A program made the translations under genes and the position numbers. The notes beneath the pieces were generated by a model. That model did not search any database and had not been told where the DNA came from. It saw only the letters and a program-made list of their open reading frames with translations. Shown here in pieces: positions 35,588 to 44,641 of a stretch of DNA of 64,000 nucleotides; position 1 is the first letter of the stretch, and each line of letters opens with the position of its first letter. This stretch comes from Microbacterium profundi (lineage in GTDB: Bacteria > Actinomycetota > Actinomycetes > Actinomycetales > Microbacteriaceae), in NCBI RefSeq assembly GCF_000763375.1, contig NZ_JPSY01000001.1, positions 1,302,001-1,366,000 on the forward strand. The letters run 5' to 3'.

Positions 35588-36453
35588 TCGTTTGCCCTGA
35601 TCGTCACAGTTGAAACATACCGACTGCGTCCAAAGTCGTGTGCATCGGGGAGCGCCACCACCCCGGACGGGTCCGACTGATACGCCATTGTGAGGATTCC
35701 GCGCTGCTCCGCACTTGACAGTGCTAGGCCAAGCACCCGAACACCGTGATCATCCGCGTCCTTCAGCCCGTCGTATGTGGCACTCGCGTGTCCCGGGAGC
35801 ACTGGCAACTCCGCTCTTAGGAAGTCCAACAGTCGCATGATTGGGAGTGCTGTGTTCCGCGGCAGGGGTTCACCAAACGGAAAGCAAATCGCATCCACGA
35901 CTGCCTCGGTCGGGTCCGGCACGATCTTTGCCTTCTGATCGGGCACCTTCGACAGCACCGCCAACGCAGGTTGACTGAATCCCAGCGCCTGACTCCACCA
36001 GCGGAATCCGTTCCAGCGTGTGTCGTTCGTGAAAAGCCCCTTTGGCATCTCGACCTGTACCGCGTCCTGGTGTAGCGGAGCGAATGGTGATTGACGCATC
36101 AACCAAATGAGCCCGGCACGAAGGTCTGGCGCTCCCACATAATCTGTACTGACCGAGGAGGGTGGGACCACTATGCGGTGGCGGAGAATGCGGAGAAACT
36201 CGGAGGCGCTCGATAGCCGGTCTGCCATCAGCATTCCCGTGTCGTCCTCAGTTACGAGGCCCAACTCCCGGAGTCCGGTTAAGGCTCTCCGACTATGCGC
36301 CCCGTCCTGCGGTGTTCGTGATCGGAGCGAGTCTGGCACAACGACGGAAAGCACTTGGTCTTGATCGAGCCCAGGCGCATTCATGATCACCTGATAAGTG
36401 AGCCACATCGCTTGAGGTAAGCAGAGCACTGGACTCGGGTTCAGAATTTCCAC
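35584..36453 (-). CDS. dpdG: DpdG protein
   Basis: A 289-residue protein between dpdF and dpdH. The N-terminal 90 residues look like a winged helix (SRRALTGLRELGLVTEDDTG). No enzymatic motif is seen in the remainder. Identification relies on gene order and size. It starts 1 bp after the dpdF stop, so translation is coupled. Confidence 0.7.
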   Translation of the reverse strand: MEILNPSPVLCLPQAMWLTYQVIMNAPGLDQDQVLSVVVPDSLRSRTPQDGAHSRRALTGLRELGLVTEDDTGMLMADRLSSASEFLRILRHRIVVPPSSVSTDYVGAPDLRAGLIWLMRQSPFAPLHQDAVQVEMPKGLFTNDTRWNGFRWWSQALGFSQPALAVLSKVPDQKAKIVPDPTEAVVDAICFPFGEPLPRNTALPIMRLLDFLRAELPVLPGHASATYDGLKDADDHGVRVLGLALSSAEQRGILTMAYQSDPSGVVALPDAHDFGRSRYVSTVTIRANE

Positions 36454-36454
36454 G

Positions 36455-39004
36455 TCAGAGTTCCTTCATGAGAGCACGGACTGAGATCGCGTCCTGCGCA
36501 TCGCGACGCAGCCAACCTGGACGATCAGGGTCGGGGGTGTCTTTCGGGCCGACGATGTATGACACCTGGCCCAACCTAACCCGTTCCATCACGTCATCGG
36601 TTATGCGGTCTTCGTTGAGAACGAACACGATGGGTCCCGAATACGTGAGTGCCAGGGGTGCAATCGCATCGCTTTCATCCAGAATGATCGGGATGTGTGC
36701 GGCCGCCCGTTGCAGTCGCATTCCTTCCGCTGGACTCAGACCCGCGAAGACAAGTACCCCATGCTGCGCCATTCGCAAAAGCAGCGAATCCAAATCTTCG
36801 CCAATCTCATGCCAGATGAATAGTGATGGGCTACCGACACGCCAACCTGCAAGCGCATCGCGCGATGGCCGGGGTTCAGGAATGGTCGGCACGGGATCTT
36901 GCGGGGTGAGTGGTGCTGACAACGGATCACGACGACAGGATGGGCACCCCCGACACGCGGGTTGAGTAGTGAGCAACGCCCCTCGAATCGCGACGCGATA
37001 GTGCTTTGCGATGGTTCGACCCACACACTCTTTGGCTGTCGCAAGTTCTAGAGATGACTCGAGCGCCTTCCGCTGGGCGGCCCGCACCTCGGACCGAACC
37101 TTGCCAAGTGCCGACGTCCAACCGCTCCGACCAAGGAGTTCACCATTCTTGAACTCAAACTCGACATAGTCCTCAACTTCTTTGAAGAACTCGGCGCGCG
37201 CGGTCTCCAAGAGTTCGCTCGTCACGCTCGGATCAGGCTTCCACTGGGGCACGCGCATCTCGATGATCCCTGCCTGTGCCATCAGGGTCAGCGTCCGCAC
37301 GTTCCACTGCGCGCTGCGATCGAACCCTTTGTCCAGGTGGGACGGGAGGGCACTCTTGGGTACCCGATAGCGCAAGTTGCCGAGGGCGTCCCCCCGCCGC
37401 AGCAACTCTTGCCACCGGGTCCACCCCAGATCGTCGCCGATCATCCTTACTTCGCTCAACCGCTCAGCGATCCGACGATCCCCCGGGCCGACAGCAAGGT
37501 AGGCAATGGAGGGTCTGCCATCACGCCCGGATCGTCCGATCTCCTGATAGTAACGATCGATCGTTTCCGGCAAGCAGGCGTGAATTACGGTACGCACGTT
37601 AGGCATGTCCAGGCCAAGCCCAAACGCTGCTGTGCCCACGACAACGTCATACCCCGTCATCGCCCCATCAGCACCTCGCCATCGCTCCATCACCATTCGT
37701 CGCTGCTCATCCGAGGACTTGCCGGTCACAGATCCAACTCTGCTAAAGCCGGCGGCCCTCAGGTGCTGCACCCAGCCATCCGCGTCCTCAACCTTGGTGA
37801 CATACAAGATGAGGGGCCTCGGTAGACAACTGATCGCTTTGAGCACCGCTGCCTGCCGCGCCGCTTCCTTATCACTTGAACTGATGAAGTAAGCCGGCTC
37901 GGTACGCAACTCTGATCCCCAAACGAGGTCGGTTGGGGAAGTGCCCACAGAAAAGAGATGCAGCAGAAGGTCAACAGATCGCTGCGCGAGCGTCGCGCTG
38001 AGGAGAAGAACGGATGGCTTGCGTGCGCTCGGCGCATTCGCGTGCGCGTCCCGGATCAGACCTGGCATGGTCTGAAACTCGGGTCGGAAGTCCGTGCCCC
38101 ATTGATCGACGAGGTGTGCTTCATCAACCACGATTTGCTGAAGGAGGCCCGCCTCGGCACAAGAAAGTACCGCCGGCGCGAGTCCCGAGACGAAGGCTTC
38201 TGGAGACGTGTAGAGAAGCCGTTGGGTTCCCGATCTCACGGCATCTCGCAACTGCGATTTGGTATCGGGATCAAGCGAGCCTACGTATGCGAATCGTCCA
38301 AGTGGACTGAGTTGGATACCCCTATTTCGTGCCATCTGCTGAGTTCGCCGCTCCATGTCGAGAGCAAGGACGACTGTCGGGACAACAATGACGGTTACTC
38401 CACGGGTCGACAAGAGAACTTTGCTCCACGCCACTGCAGTCTTCCCCCGACCAGTAGGCAGTGCAACGACGACGGATCCTTCGTCATTCAGCACCGCTGC
38501 ACGGGCTGCTTGTCGCTGAGGCTCGCCCCGATACGTGGAATAGTGGTGTGCTTCCGTCCAGAACGGGTCCGCGTCAATTGGGTTCGGCTCGTCAGGAACT
38601 TTGTCTCGATAGACGGCGCGAACCTCGTTTCGAGCCGCGTCGAGTCCCACGTCTCCGCCCTCTGGCGTAGCAGGCGGCTCCCAATCAAGAGCCCGAATCG
38701 ACGCTCTTCCGTCAACAAGGCTTGTCGCCTGACACTCCAAGCCTTCCCACTGCGTCGTGGTGGGCCAAGGGGAGGTGATGGGGACAGACAGGGCAGGGCT
38801 TCCACCGTAGGTCTCGCGTGCGATGAGGAGAACCTGTCTGGTGAGCGCCGCGACATCCCGCCAGCCTGCCGACCCCACCGCCAGGCCACTGAGTGCATCA
38901 AGCAGTCGCTGACAAGCGTCTGAAATCGCTCGGCCCGTCGTCACTTCAGAAGCCGGCCACAGGTCCAGCGCGGTCTGCGCGGTCGCAATGTCATCCCTCG
39001 ACAT
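36455..39004 (-). CDS. dpdF: RecQ-like ATP-dependent helicase DpdF
   Basis: A helicase of about 849 residues. Walker A is VVALPTGRGKTAVAWSK, the DEAH box is QIVVDEAHLVDQWGTDFRPE, and motif VI is YQEIGRSGRDGRPS. A RecQ-like cysteine cluster, CRGCPSCRR, follows. ATG 39004 stands behind a GGGGGG ribosome binding site and overlaps the end of dpdE by 14 bp. It is expected to unwind DNA in the dpd restriction module. Confidence 0.9.
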   Translation of the reverse strand: MSRDDIATAQTALDLWPASEVTTGRAISDACQRLLDALSGLAVGSAGWRDVAALTRQVLLIARETYGGSPALSVPITSPWPTTTQWEGLECQATSLVDGRASIRALDWEPPATPEGGDVGLDAARNEVRAVYRDKVPDEPNPIDADPFWTEAHHYSTYRGEPQRQAARAAVLNDEGSVVVALPTGRGKTAVAWSKVLLSTRGVTVIVVPTVVLALDMERRTQQMARNRGIQLSPLGRFAYVGSLDPDTKSQLRDAVRSGTQRLLYTSPEAFVSGLAPAVLSCAEAGLLQQIVVDEAHLVDQWGTDFRPEFQTMPGLIRDAHANAPSARKPSVLLLSATLAQRSVDLLLHLFSVGTSPTDLVWGSELRTEPAYFISSSDKEAARQAAVLKAISCLPRPLILYVTKVEDADGWVQHLRAAGFSRVGSVTGKSSDEQRRMVMERWRGADGAMTGYDVVVGTAAFGLGLDMPNVRTVIHACLPETIDRYYQEIGRSGRDGRPSIAYLAVGPGDRRIAERLSEVRMIGDDLGWTRWQELLRRGDALGNLRYRVPKSALPSHLDKGFDRSAQWNVRTLTLMAQAGIIEMRVPQWKPDPSVTSELLETARAEFFKEVEDYVEFEFKNGELLGRSGWTSALGKVRSEVRAAQRKALESSLELATAKECVGRTIAKHYRVAIRGALLTTQPACRGCPSCRRDPLSAPLTPQDPVPTIPEPRPSRDALAGWRVGSPSLFIWHEIGEDLDSLLLRMAQHGVLVFAGLSPAEGMRLQRAAAHIPIILDESDAIAPLALTYSGPIVFVLNEDRITDDVMERVRLGQVSYIVGPKDTPDPDRPGWLRRDAQDAISVRALMKEL

Positions 39005-42000
39005 ATGCCCCCCACGGTTGCGCCGCAACGACGACGCATGTCACGCCGCTCAGACGAACCACGGGATCCACCACCCCGGCTTCAAGGGCTCGACCCATCG
39101 CAAACTCGAACTCAAGAGCCGAGGGGTCGCCGACAAGTCCCGCGGCCTTTGCCCGAGCCCGACTCTGCGCGAGGACAACCTCCGTCTCGCGGCGCACCTT
39201 CAGCGCAGCACTTTCGGATGCCTCTGAAACGTCAGCCAAGACGTTGACGTGGCGCTGGGCTGCCTCGTAGCACGAACCAGCGATGAGGGCGAGATTCTGT
39301 TCTCCGCCCAGGAGCGAGTGAAGTGCAGGAATCTTTTGATAGTTCAGGTTCTGATCCGGGCCCTGTTCGAACGGGCGATCCAAGTACGCGATGAACTTGG
39401 GATTCAAGATCGGCTCCTGAGTATTTACGGGAATCCACACGCGCTGGCGCTGCGGCGGAAACGCTGCATCCGCGCGCCGGCGGACTACAGGCTCGACGTT
39501 GGGGTCACTTTCGAGCAACTGAATCATCGGGTCGAGATCTGCCTCGATGAGGAAGTCGAATCCGAAGCACGTCAACGGTTCGTTTCGCCACCGCTGATCG
39601 AGCCTCCACATCGCCACGGCCTGGCCACGATCATCCAGTTCAAGAAGGCTCTCGATACCGTCAATGAACGGATTACCACGACGAAACAGCCGCTTGCCGG
39701 GGCGAAGTCTCCAGCGGTCGAAGGATCCCGTTCGCGAAGCATCCACCGACATCAACCGTCGAAGTAAACGCGAACTAAACAAGGGCTGCTCCAGCGAGTC
39801 GCGGCCAAAGGTCAGGGATCCATCCTTGGCGCGCGAAGATGTCAGTCGAAATCCGTCGACACCGGTGACCAGCCGAAGGTAGGCGTCCTCGAGATTTCGA
39901 GGCTTCTCCTCGTAGGTCGCGATCGCTGCCGCCATGGATTCGCCGTCCGACTGAATACCGAAGCTCGACTCGAGTGCGTCGAGCTCGTTGATTCGACTCC
40001 GCTCCTTACGCAATTGCTCCTGGGTAGGGGCAATGCGCTCGAGGAAGGCCTCAACGCCCGTCATCGCACACGCTACCCAAGCTTCAAGTGCAATCTGGTC
40101 GGCTGCCTCTTGAAGTGCCGAGATCGACTCGCTAAAGATTTCGAATCCAGTTGCGAGGACACGAAGCCAGGAGTCGGGGATATCGCCCCGCTCACCCGCA
40201 ACGATCACGAACTGCTGAGCGGCGGCGGCGTCACCGTATCGATCGACTCGACCGATTCGCTGCTCGAGGGCGTTGGCACTCCATGGGAGCCGCGCGTGGA
40301 AAACGAGCGACGCATCCTGGAAGTTCCTCCCGACTTCACCACTTTCGTCGACGACGAGCAACCCGCCTGATGTCCGCCATTCGTTCGCCGCGGATTCACG
40401 TTCTGTTTCGGATTGCTGTGAGAGATGCCCAAACACACGCGATACAAATCCGGGGGCACCACGAACCGCGCCAATGAGTGCCTCCGCGAGCGTTCCCCGC
40501 CCGCAGAAGACCACGGCGCGCGAGGACGGATTGATCTGACCGAGAGTACTGGCGAGCGTAGTAAGTCCATCGTCACTACGCGCCTCTGTGAGGATGGTCA
40601 GAATGCGTGCCTCGTATTCAAGGAGTGGCGCAGCGTCCAGCATGGAACGTTCGGCGGCGTCCAACCCGTGAGCGTCAATGTTGCCCCCCATGCGATATTC
40701 CAGCGCATGGACAAGGTCGTCGACCGGCCCGCCGACCCGCGAAACCAATACTCCTAGCACGGGGCCGTAGAGCGCCGGGTCGACATCGTCGTCAAGGACT
40801 GCTGCTGCGCAACCGGCCGCCCACGTTGCAATCGCCCGCGCACCTGCCCCATCTTCCTCGGACCCTTGCAGGCGGATAACCTTTGGGCGCGTCCGTCCTG
40901 TGAACTCGAACGGCGTCAACAAACCGTCGTCGTCCAACTTTTGTCGCGCGATCCCGTGCCGCCGGTTACGGATCACTCGATGGTGAAGACGATAGGTCTC
41001 TGAAATGTGGGTACGAACGGCTTCAACGGAACTGTGGAGTTCTTCCTCATCGACCTGGTCGGCGCTTATCCCGGCGGGTGCGAACGCCGCCATCGCGCGT
41101 GCCATCGTCTCCTGAAGTACCTCGTCACCCGGAATCAGTGCTCGAATCTCATCGAACTGGAGGGCGAGCAGTTCAGGGTTGTCTGGGTCCGGGTAAGAAT
41201 CCAAGCCAAAGACAGCGAATGCGAGTTCTCTCCGTGCTGCGAGTAGTGCATTGAATTGCTCTTGCTCCTCCCAGCGAAATAATTGAGGATCAAGGAGGTG
41301 CAGCAATGCAAGATGAGTGGTGGAGTTGCGCGCGAATGGAGTCGCTGAGAGCATTAGGACTCGAGGTGCAGCGTGTGCAACCACCGCCAATTCGCGGTAA
41401 GGAAACGAGGTTGGATCGTTGGTTTTCGCCAGAAGATGCGCCTCGTCGACTACGAGCAGATCAACGTCGCCCAAGTCGCGCCAACGCGAGACCTCCGAGT
41501 GTCCCAGAATTTCGTACGGCGCCACACCGTGGGCCAACGGAAAGTCATCTAGATGGATTTTTTCCCGGAGTTCCGAACGCCATTGGGCGATGAGTGCGTC
41601 CGGCACGATAACACCAATGCGTCGCCCGGACTTGTCGATGAGCAGTTGACGCATCACGAGTCCGGCCTGGATCGTCTTCCCCATGCCGACCTCATCCGCG
41701 AGCAAGTACCGCTGCACGGGGTCACGGATGATTCGGAGTGCAGCACTGACCTGGTGTGCATGAATCTTCACTCCGGCTGACATGATCCCTGTAGCTGATG
41801 CCGTCGCCGCCCGCTCCTCAAGCAGCAGTCGCCGTACAGGTTCGCGGGCATCTCGATAGCGTGGGGTTTCGTTGGCTCCACTGAGCAGTACCTGCAACGG
41901 ATCGTGCGGCGCTTTATCCCATCGCGTGTAGAGGTTCCACTCGTCGATCTCCACACGCCCATCCACGTTTGGGACTTTGACGTAGTAAAGCACGCCTCTT

Positions 42001-42230
42001 GCGCCGATGACTCGGCCGGTCCTCCAGCGACCTTTCCCATCCTGAAAGAAGACCCGTGTTTCATCGTCAAGTTGAACTCGGGACGTGTCGGATAAAGACT
42101 TCCATACTGATTCGGCGACAGGCTCTGCCACTGATTCAAAAAAATCAACCCTCACTTCGGCGTCGCGCGTTTCACCGACTCGGCCGATACCGGGCGCGCC
42201 AGCGAAAGTCACGAAGTTTCCGACCTGCAT
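38991..42230 (-). CDS. dpdE: SNF2-type helicase DpdE
   Basis: A helicase-like protein of about 1079 residues, first gene of the eight-gene operon. Walker A is LLADEVGMGKTIQAGLV near residue 180, DEAH is VDLLVVDEAHLLAKT, and the motif VI region is ALEQRIGRVDRYGD, which is RapA/SNF2-like. An N-terminal small beta domain (MQVGNFVTFAGAPGIGRVGE) may bind nucleic acid. ATG 42230 follows GGGGGCAG and is preferred to GTG 42251. Confidence 0.9.
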   Translation of the reverse strand: MQVGNFVTFAGAPGIGRVGETRDAEVRVDFFESVAEPVAESVWKSLSDTSRVQLDDETRVFFQDGKGRWRTGRVIGARGVLYYVKVPNVDGRVEIDEWNLYTRWDKAPHDPLQVLLSGANETPRYRDAREPVRRLLLEERAATASATGIMSAGVKIHAHQVSAALRIIRDPVQRYLLADEVGMGKTIQAGLVMRQLLIDKSGRRIGVIVPDALIAQWRSELREKIHLDDFPLAHGVAPYEILGHSEVSRWRDLGDVDLLVVDEAHLLAKTNDPTSFPYRELAVVAHAAPRVLMLSATPFARNSTTHLALLHLLDPQLFRWEEQEQFNALLAARRELAFAVFGLDSYPDPDNPELLALQFDEIRALIPGDEVLQETMARAMAAFAPAGISADQVDEEELHSSVEAVRTHISETYRLHHRVIRNRRHGIARQKLDDDGLLTPFEFTGRTRPKVIRLQGSEEDGAGARAIATWAAGCAAAVLDDDVDPALYGPVLGVLVSRVGGPVDDLVHALEYRMGGNIDAHGLDAAERSMLDAAPLLEYEARILTILTEARSDDGLTTLASTLGQINPSSRAVVFCGRGTLAEALIGAVRGAPGFVSRVFGHLSQQSETERESAANEWRTSGGLLVVDESGEVGRNFQDASLVFHARLPWSANALEQRIGRVDRYGDAAAAQQFVIVAGERGDIPDSWLRVLATGFEIFSESISALQEAADQIALEAWVACAMTGVEAFLERIAPTQEQLRKERSRINELDALESSFGIQSDGESMAAAIATYEEKPRNLEDAYLRLVTGVDGFRLTSSRAKDGSLTFGRDSLEQPLFSSRLLRRLMSVDASRTGSFDRWRLRPGKRLFRRGNPFIDGIESLLELDDRGQAVAMWRLDQRWRNEPLTCFGFDFLIEADLDPMIQLLESDPNVEPVVRRRADAAFPPQRQRVWIPVNTQEPILNPKFIAYLDRPFEQGPDQNLNYQKIPALHSLLGGEQNLALIAGSCYEAAQRHVNVLADVSEASESAALKVRRETEVVLAQSRARAKAAGLVGDPSALEFEFAMGRALEAGVVDPVVRLSGVTCVVVAAQPWGAYVEG

Positions 42231-42310
42231 TCGCCACTGCCCCCGTTTCACGGGCGAGTCGGCACATGACTCGCCGGTACTTCACACGAACGATAAAGTA
42301 TCGTCCAGCC
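42231..42310 (-). promoter_or_regulatory. Leader of the dpdE operon with two inverted repeats
   Basis: GGCGAGTC-GGCACAT-GACTCGCC (42253-42275) is an 8-bp hairpin 23 bp before the dpdE start. ACGATA-AAG-TATCGT (42290-42304) is a 6-bp perfect palindrome just upstream. Either could be an operator or a leader structure controlling the restriction genes. Confidence 0.5.
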
Positions 42311-42455
42311 GTTTGCCTGCGCTCCAACTACGGATGCCCTCACAATAGCGACTAAGAATGACCCAAGCGCCACAACGCGCGCGCTATCAGACGCCTGCCG
42401 ACAACATCTATTGGTCGCTGCCAGCAACATCGAGTCGGTGCTCCGGGTTGATAAC

Positions 42456-42469
42456 GTTCCCTTGGGAAC
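42456..42469. promoter_or_regulatory. Candidate LacI-family operator
   Basis: GTTCCC-TT-GGGAAC is a palindrome 23 bp upstream of the LacI-type gene start, in the position expected for autoregulation. Confidence 0.55.
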
Positions 42470-42492
42470 CACGACAGATCGAGGGGCAGGGC

Positions 42493-43518
42493 ATGAACGC
42501 ACGAACTCCCCGTCCGACCGTCAAAGAGGTCGCGCAGCGCGCGGGTGTGAGCCCGATGACGGTCTCACGCACGCTCTCCGGTGGCGTCAACGTCAAGCCC
42601 GACGTGCAACAGCGAGTGATGAACGCCGTGGCCGAGCTCGGCTACCACCGCAACGAGAACGCGCGCAGCATCCGTCCTGGCCAGAGCAGCGGGCTCATCG
42701 GCGTCGCCATCACGAACATCGCCAACCCGTATTACAGCACCTTCGCGCTCGGCGTCGAAGAGGAAGCCGCGCTGACCGGGCGGCGCATCCTGCTCGGCAA
42801 TACATCGGAGGATCCGGTCCGCGAAGCGGAGCTCGTCGGCGACTTCCTCGGACGACGCGTCGACGGGCTCATCGTCGTGCCCGCCAGCTCCACCTCACTG
42901 CACCTCGCGCACTCGCAGAGCCAGGGCGTGCCCGTCGTACTCGCCTCGCGCCGGGTCGACGGACTCGACGCAGACAGCGTCGTGCTCGCCGACGACGACG
43001 GCGCCTATCGCGGAACCGTCGCCCTCATCGACGCCGGCCACACACGCATCGGATATCTCGGCAACACGCTCTCGATCTTCACCGGAGAGCGCCGGCATGC
43101 CGGCTTCATCCGCGCTCTCGAAGAGCGCGGCATCACGATCGAGCCGGCGCTCATCGCCGCCGGGCAGCAGACCGTCGATCAGGCCCGCGATGCGACCCGC
43201 GCACTGCTCGGAATGAAGAACCCGCCCACCGCGATATTCTGCGCCAACAACCGCAACGCGATCGGTGCCGTCAAGGAGATCAGCCAGCAGTTGCGGGGTG
43301 GAGCCAAAATGGCGACGGACTTCCCAGAACTCATGAGCTTCGACGACTTCGAACTGGCCGAGCTGTCCCCGGTGCCGATCAGCGTCATCGATCACGACCC
43401 GCGAGAACTGGGGCGCACAGCAGCTCGGCTGATTCTTGACCGGTTGGATGACTCAGGCTCCGACGAAGCCGTTCGCGAAATCGAACTACCAGTATCACTG
43501 CGGATGCACCTGAACTGA
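42493..43518 (+). CDS. LacI-family transcriptional regulator
   Basis: A 341-residue regulator. The N-terminal helix-turn-helix TVKEVAQRAGVSPMTVSRTL and hinge RSIRPGQSSGLIGVAITNIA are classic LacI/PurR features, and a periplasmic-binding-like sugar domain follows to the C-terminus. ATG 42493 follows GAGGGGCAGG. No sugar operon adjoins it: remnants of an HxlR gene and an SGNH hydrolase come next, so the regulon may have been lost or lie elsewhere. It marks the right edge of the dpd island. Confidence 0.9.
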   Translation: MNARTPRPTVKEVAQRAGVSPMTVSRTLSGGVNVKPDVQQRVMNAVAELGYHRNENARSIRPGQSSGLIGVAITNIANPYYSTFALGVEEEAALTGRRILLGNTSEDPVREAELVGDFLGRRVDGLIVVPASSTSLHLAHSQSQGVPVVLASRRVDGLDADSVVLADDDGAYRGTVALIDAGHTRIGYLGNTLSIFTGERRHAGFIRALEERGITIEPALIAAGQQTVDQARDATRALLGMKNPPTAIFCANNRNAIGAVKEISQQLRGGAKMATDFPELMSFDDFELAELSPVPISVIDHDPRELGRTAARLILDRLDDSGSDEAVREIELPVSLRMHLN

Positions 43519-43567
43519 GCCGCCGGATCGCAGCGGGTGAGCGACCGCTTCGCAATACCTCGCGCTA

Positions 43568-43757
43568 TCAGGGCTGCACGTCGTAGCCGTCGCTATTGGC
43601 CTGGACGGCCTCTATGTGTTCCTGTGCCCACGCTCTGAGCTGACGCGTGGTCTTATAAAGCGAGAAACCGAGGTCGGTGAGCGCGTAGTTGACCGTGACA
43701 GGAACGGTCGGGGTGACTGTCCGAGTGATCAGGGCGTCGCGGTCCAAAGCCCGGAAC
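43568..43757 (-). pseudogene. C-terminal remnant of an HxlR-family regulator
   Basis: The minus strand reads RALDRDALITRTVTPTVPVT, then VNYALTDLGFSLYKTTRQLR, ending in a stop at 43568. This matches the wing and last helix of HxlR regulators. The recognition helix and N-terminus are missing, because the sequence switches at about 43758 to an SGNH hydrolase-like fragment on the other strand. Confidence 0.75.
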
Positions 43758-43773
43758 CTGCCCTGGGAAGGAG

Positions 43774-43838
43774 GGGATGCCGTGGGGCTTACTCGACGAC
43801 GCGTTCCATCCGAACGCGTCGGGTCACGCGACGAACGC
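43774..43838 (+). pseudogene. C-terminal fragment of an SGNH hydrolase
   Basis: The segment MPWGLLDDAFHPNASGHA closely matches MPWGLLDDAFHPNAAGHA of the intact SGNH hydrolase at 49714-50448, at both protein and DNA level. It includes the catalytic Asp-x-x-His block. Only about 20 codons remain. The matching N-terminal fragment lies downstream at 45663. Confidence 0.75.
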
Positions 43839-43843
43839 GGGTG

Positions 43844-44260
43844 CTACTTCGACCAGGGCATCGGGCGTTCTCGGTCGAGCTCGCCGTCGCGGCCAATCTC
43901 GCCGAGGGTCGATCCTCCTGCCCGGATGCACAGCCAGCGCAGGGGTTCGGCGCTGTCTGCTGCCGCGTGCCACGCCCGCCATGTTCCTGTTCCGACACGA
44001 ACAATCGTGCCGGGTTCGATGTCGACGACCTCATCATCCAGTGCGAGCTGCCCGCGACCGGTGAGGAAGACGTACAGCTCTTCGTGCTGCGAATGCGTGT
44101 GCCATAGCGATGCTTCCGAACCGGCGGCATTCGAGTTCACGGACAGGCCGAGATACTTCGTGGCGAGATCCTTCTCCACGAAGAGCTTTCCCGGTGCCGC
44201 ACCCTCGATTTCGTCCCAGGAGTCGAGGCCGCCGACCTGCACCACATCAAAGTCAGTCAT
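43844..44260 (-). CDS. Cupin-domain protein
   Basis: A 138-residue cupin. The metal-binding first motif is LWHTHSQHEELYVFLTGRGQ and the second is DIEPGTIVRVGTGTWRAWHA. Such small cupins may be isomerases, oxygenases or binding proteins; the substrate is unknown. ATG 44260 is preceded by GGTGG, but the frame is open upstream and continues into a membrane-protein ORF, so a longer fused product from 44464 is also possible. Confidence 0.8.
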   Translation of the reverse strand: MTDFDVVQVGGLDSWDEIEGAAPGKLFVEKDLATKYLGLSVNSNAAGSEASLWHTHSQHEELYVFLTGRGQLALDDEVVDIEPGTIVRVGTGTWRAWHAAADSAEPLRWLCIRAGGSTLGEIGRDGELDRERPMPWSK

Positions 44261-44464
44261 GGCGCCACCATACAGGCATGGCTGAAGCCACTCGTCTCGA
44301 CCGAACGCCCCGCGCAGCACCAGGTACACCACGACGGCGACGACCACGACGACCAGCAGCTTCACGACGAACCAGAGAACGTTGAACAGCAGACTGGCCA
44401 ACGTCCACGCGATGATCACCGCGATGACGACGCCGACGATGGTCCAGATGGTGCTCTTGTTCAT
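44261..44464 (-). other. Membrane-anchor ORF in frame with the cupin (stop codon lost)
   Basis: The sequence from ATG 44464, MNKSTIWTIVGVVIAVIIAW through VVVYLVLRGAFGRDE, closely resembles the 58-residue protein at 53961-54137. That one ends in a stop after SKQE. Here no stop occurs and the frame runs on through LQPCLYGGA into the cupin, giving a 206-residue potential fusion with two transmembrane helices. Whether it is one product or two is open. Confidence 0.6.
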
Positions 44465-44641
44465 GATCCAGCGTCGCGCCCGGTCGCGAAGGTCTCGGGC
44501 TCCCCGGCCCGTGAATATTCCTTTCATATGCATATTCTGCTCGCGGCGAACCCCGTCCCTCATGTGCGCTCCAGTGCCTACCCTGGAAGGACGAGGGAGC
44601 CCGAAACCCCCGCTCCCGAAACGCAGTTCTAAGGAGTTTCC
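44465..44641. promoter_or_regulatory. Divergent promoter region of the cupin and alcohol dehydrogenase genes
   Basis: An AT-rich patch with GAATATTC (44513-44520) and GCATATTC (44530-44537) stands out in GC-rich DNA and could hold promoter elements. AAGGAG at 44631-44636 is the dehydrogenase ribosome binding site. Confidence 0.4.

Noticed and set aside
38014..38923. Plus-strand frames opposite dpdF
   Set aside because: They are antisense shadows without ribosome binding sites, lying across conserved helicase motifs of dpdF.
2791..42492. A single integrated element with attachment sites
   Set aside because: No tRNA gene, integrase or long direct repeats at the borders were found, so an integrative element could not be supported.
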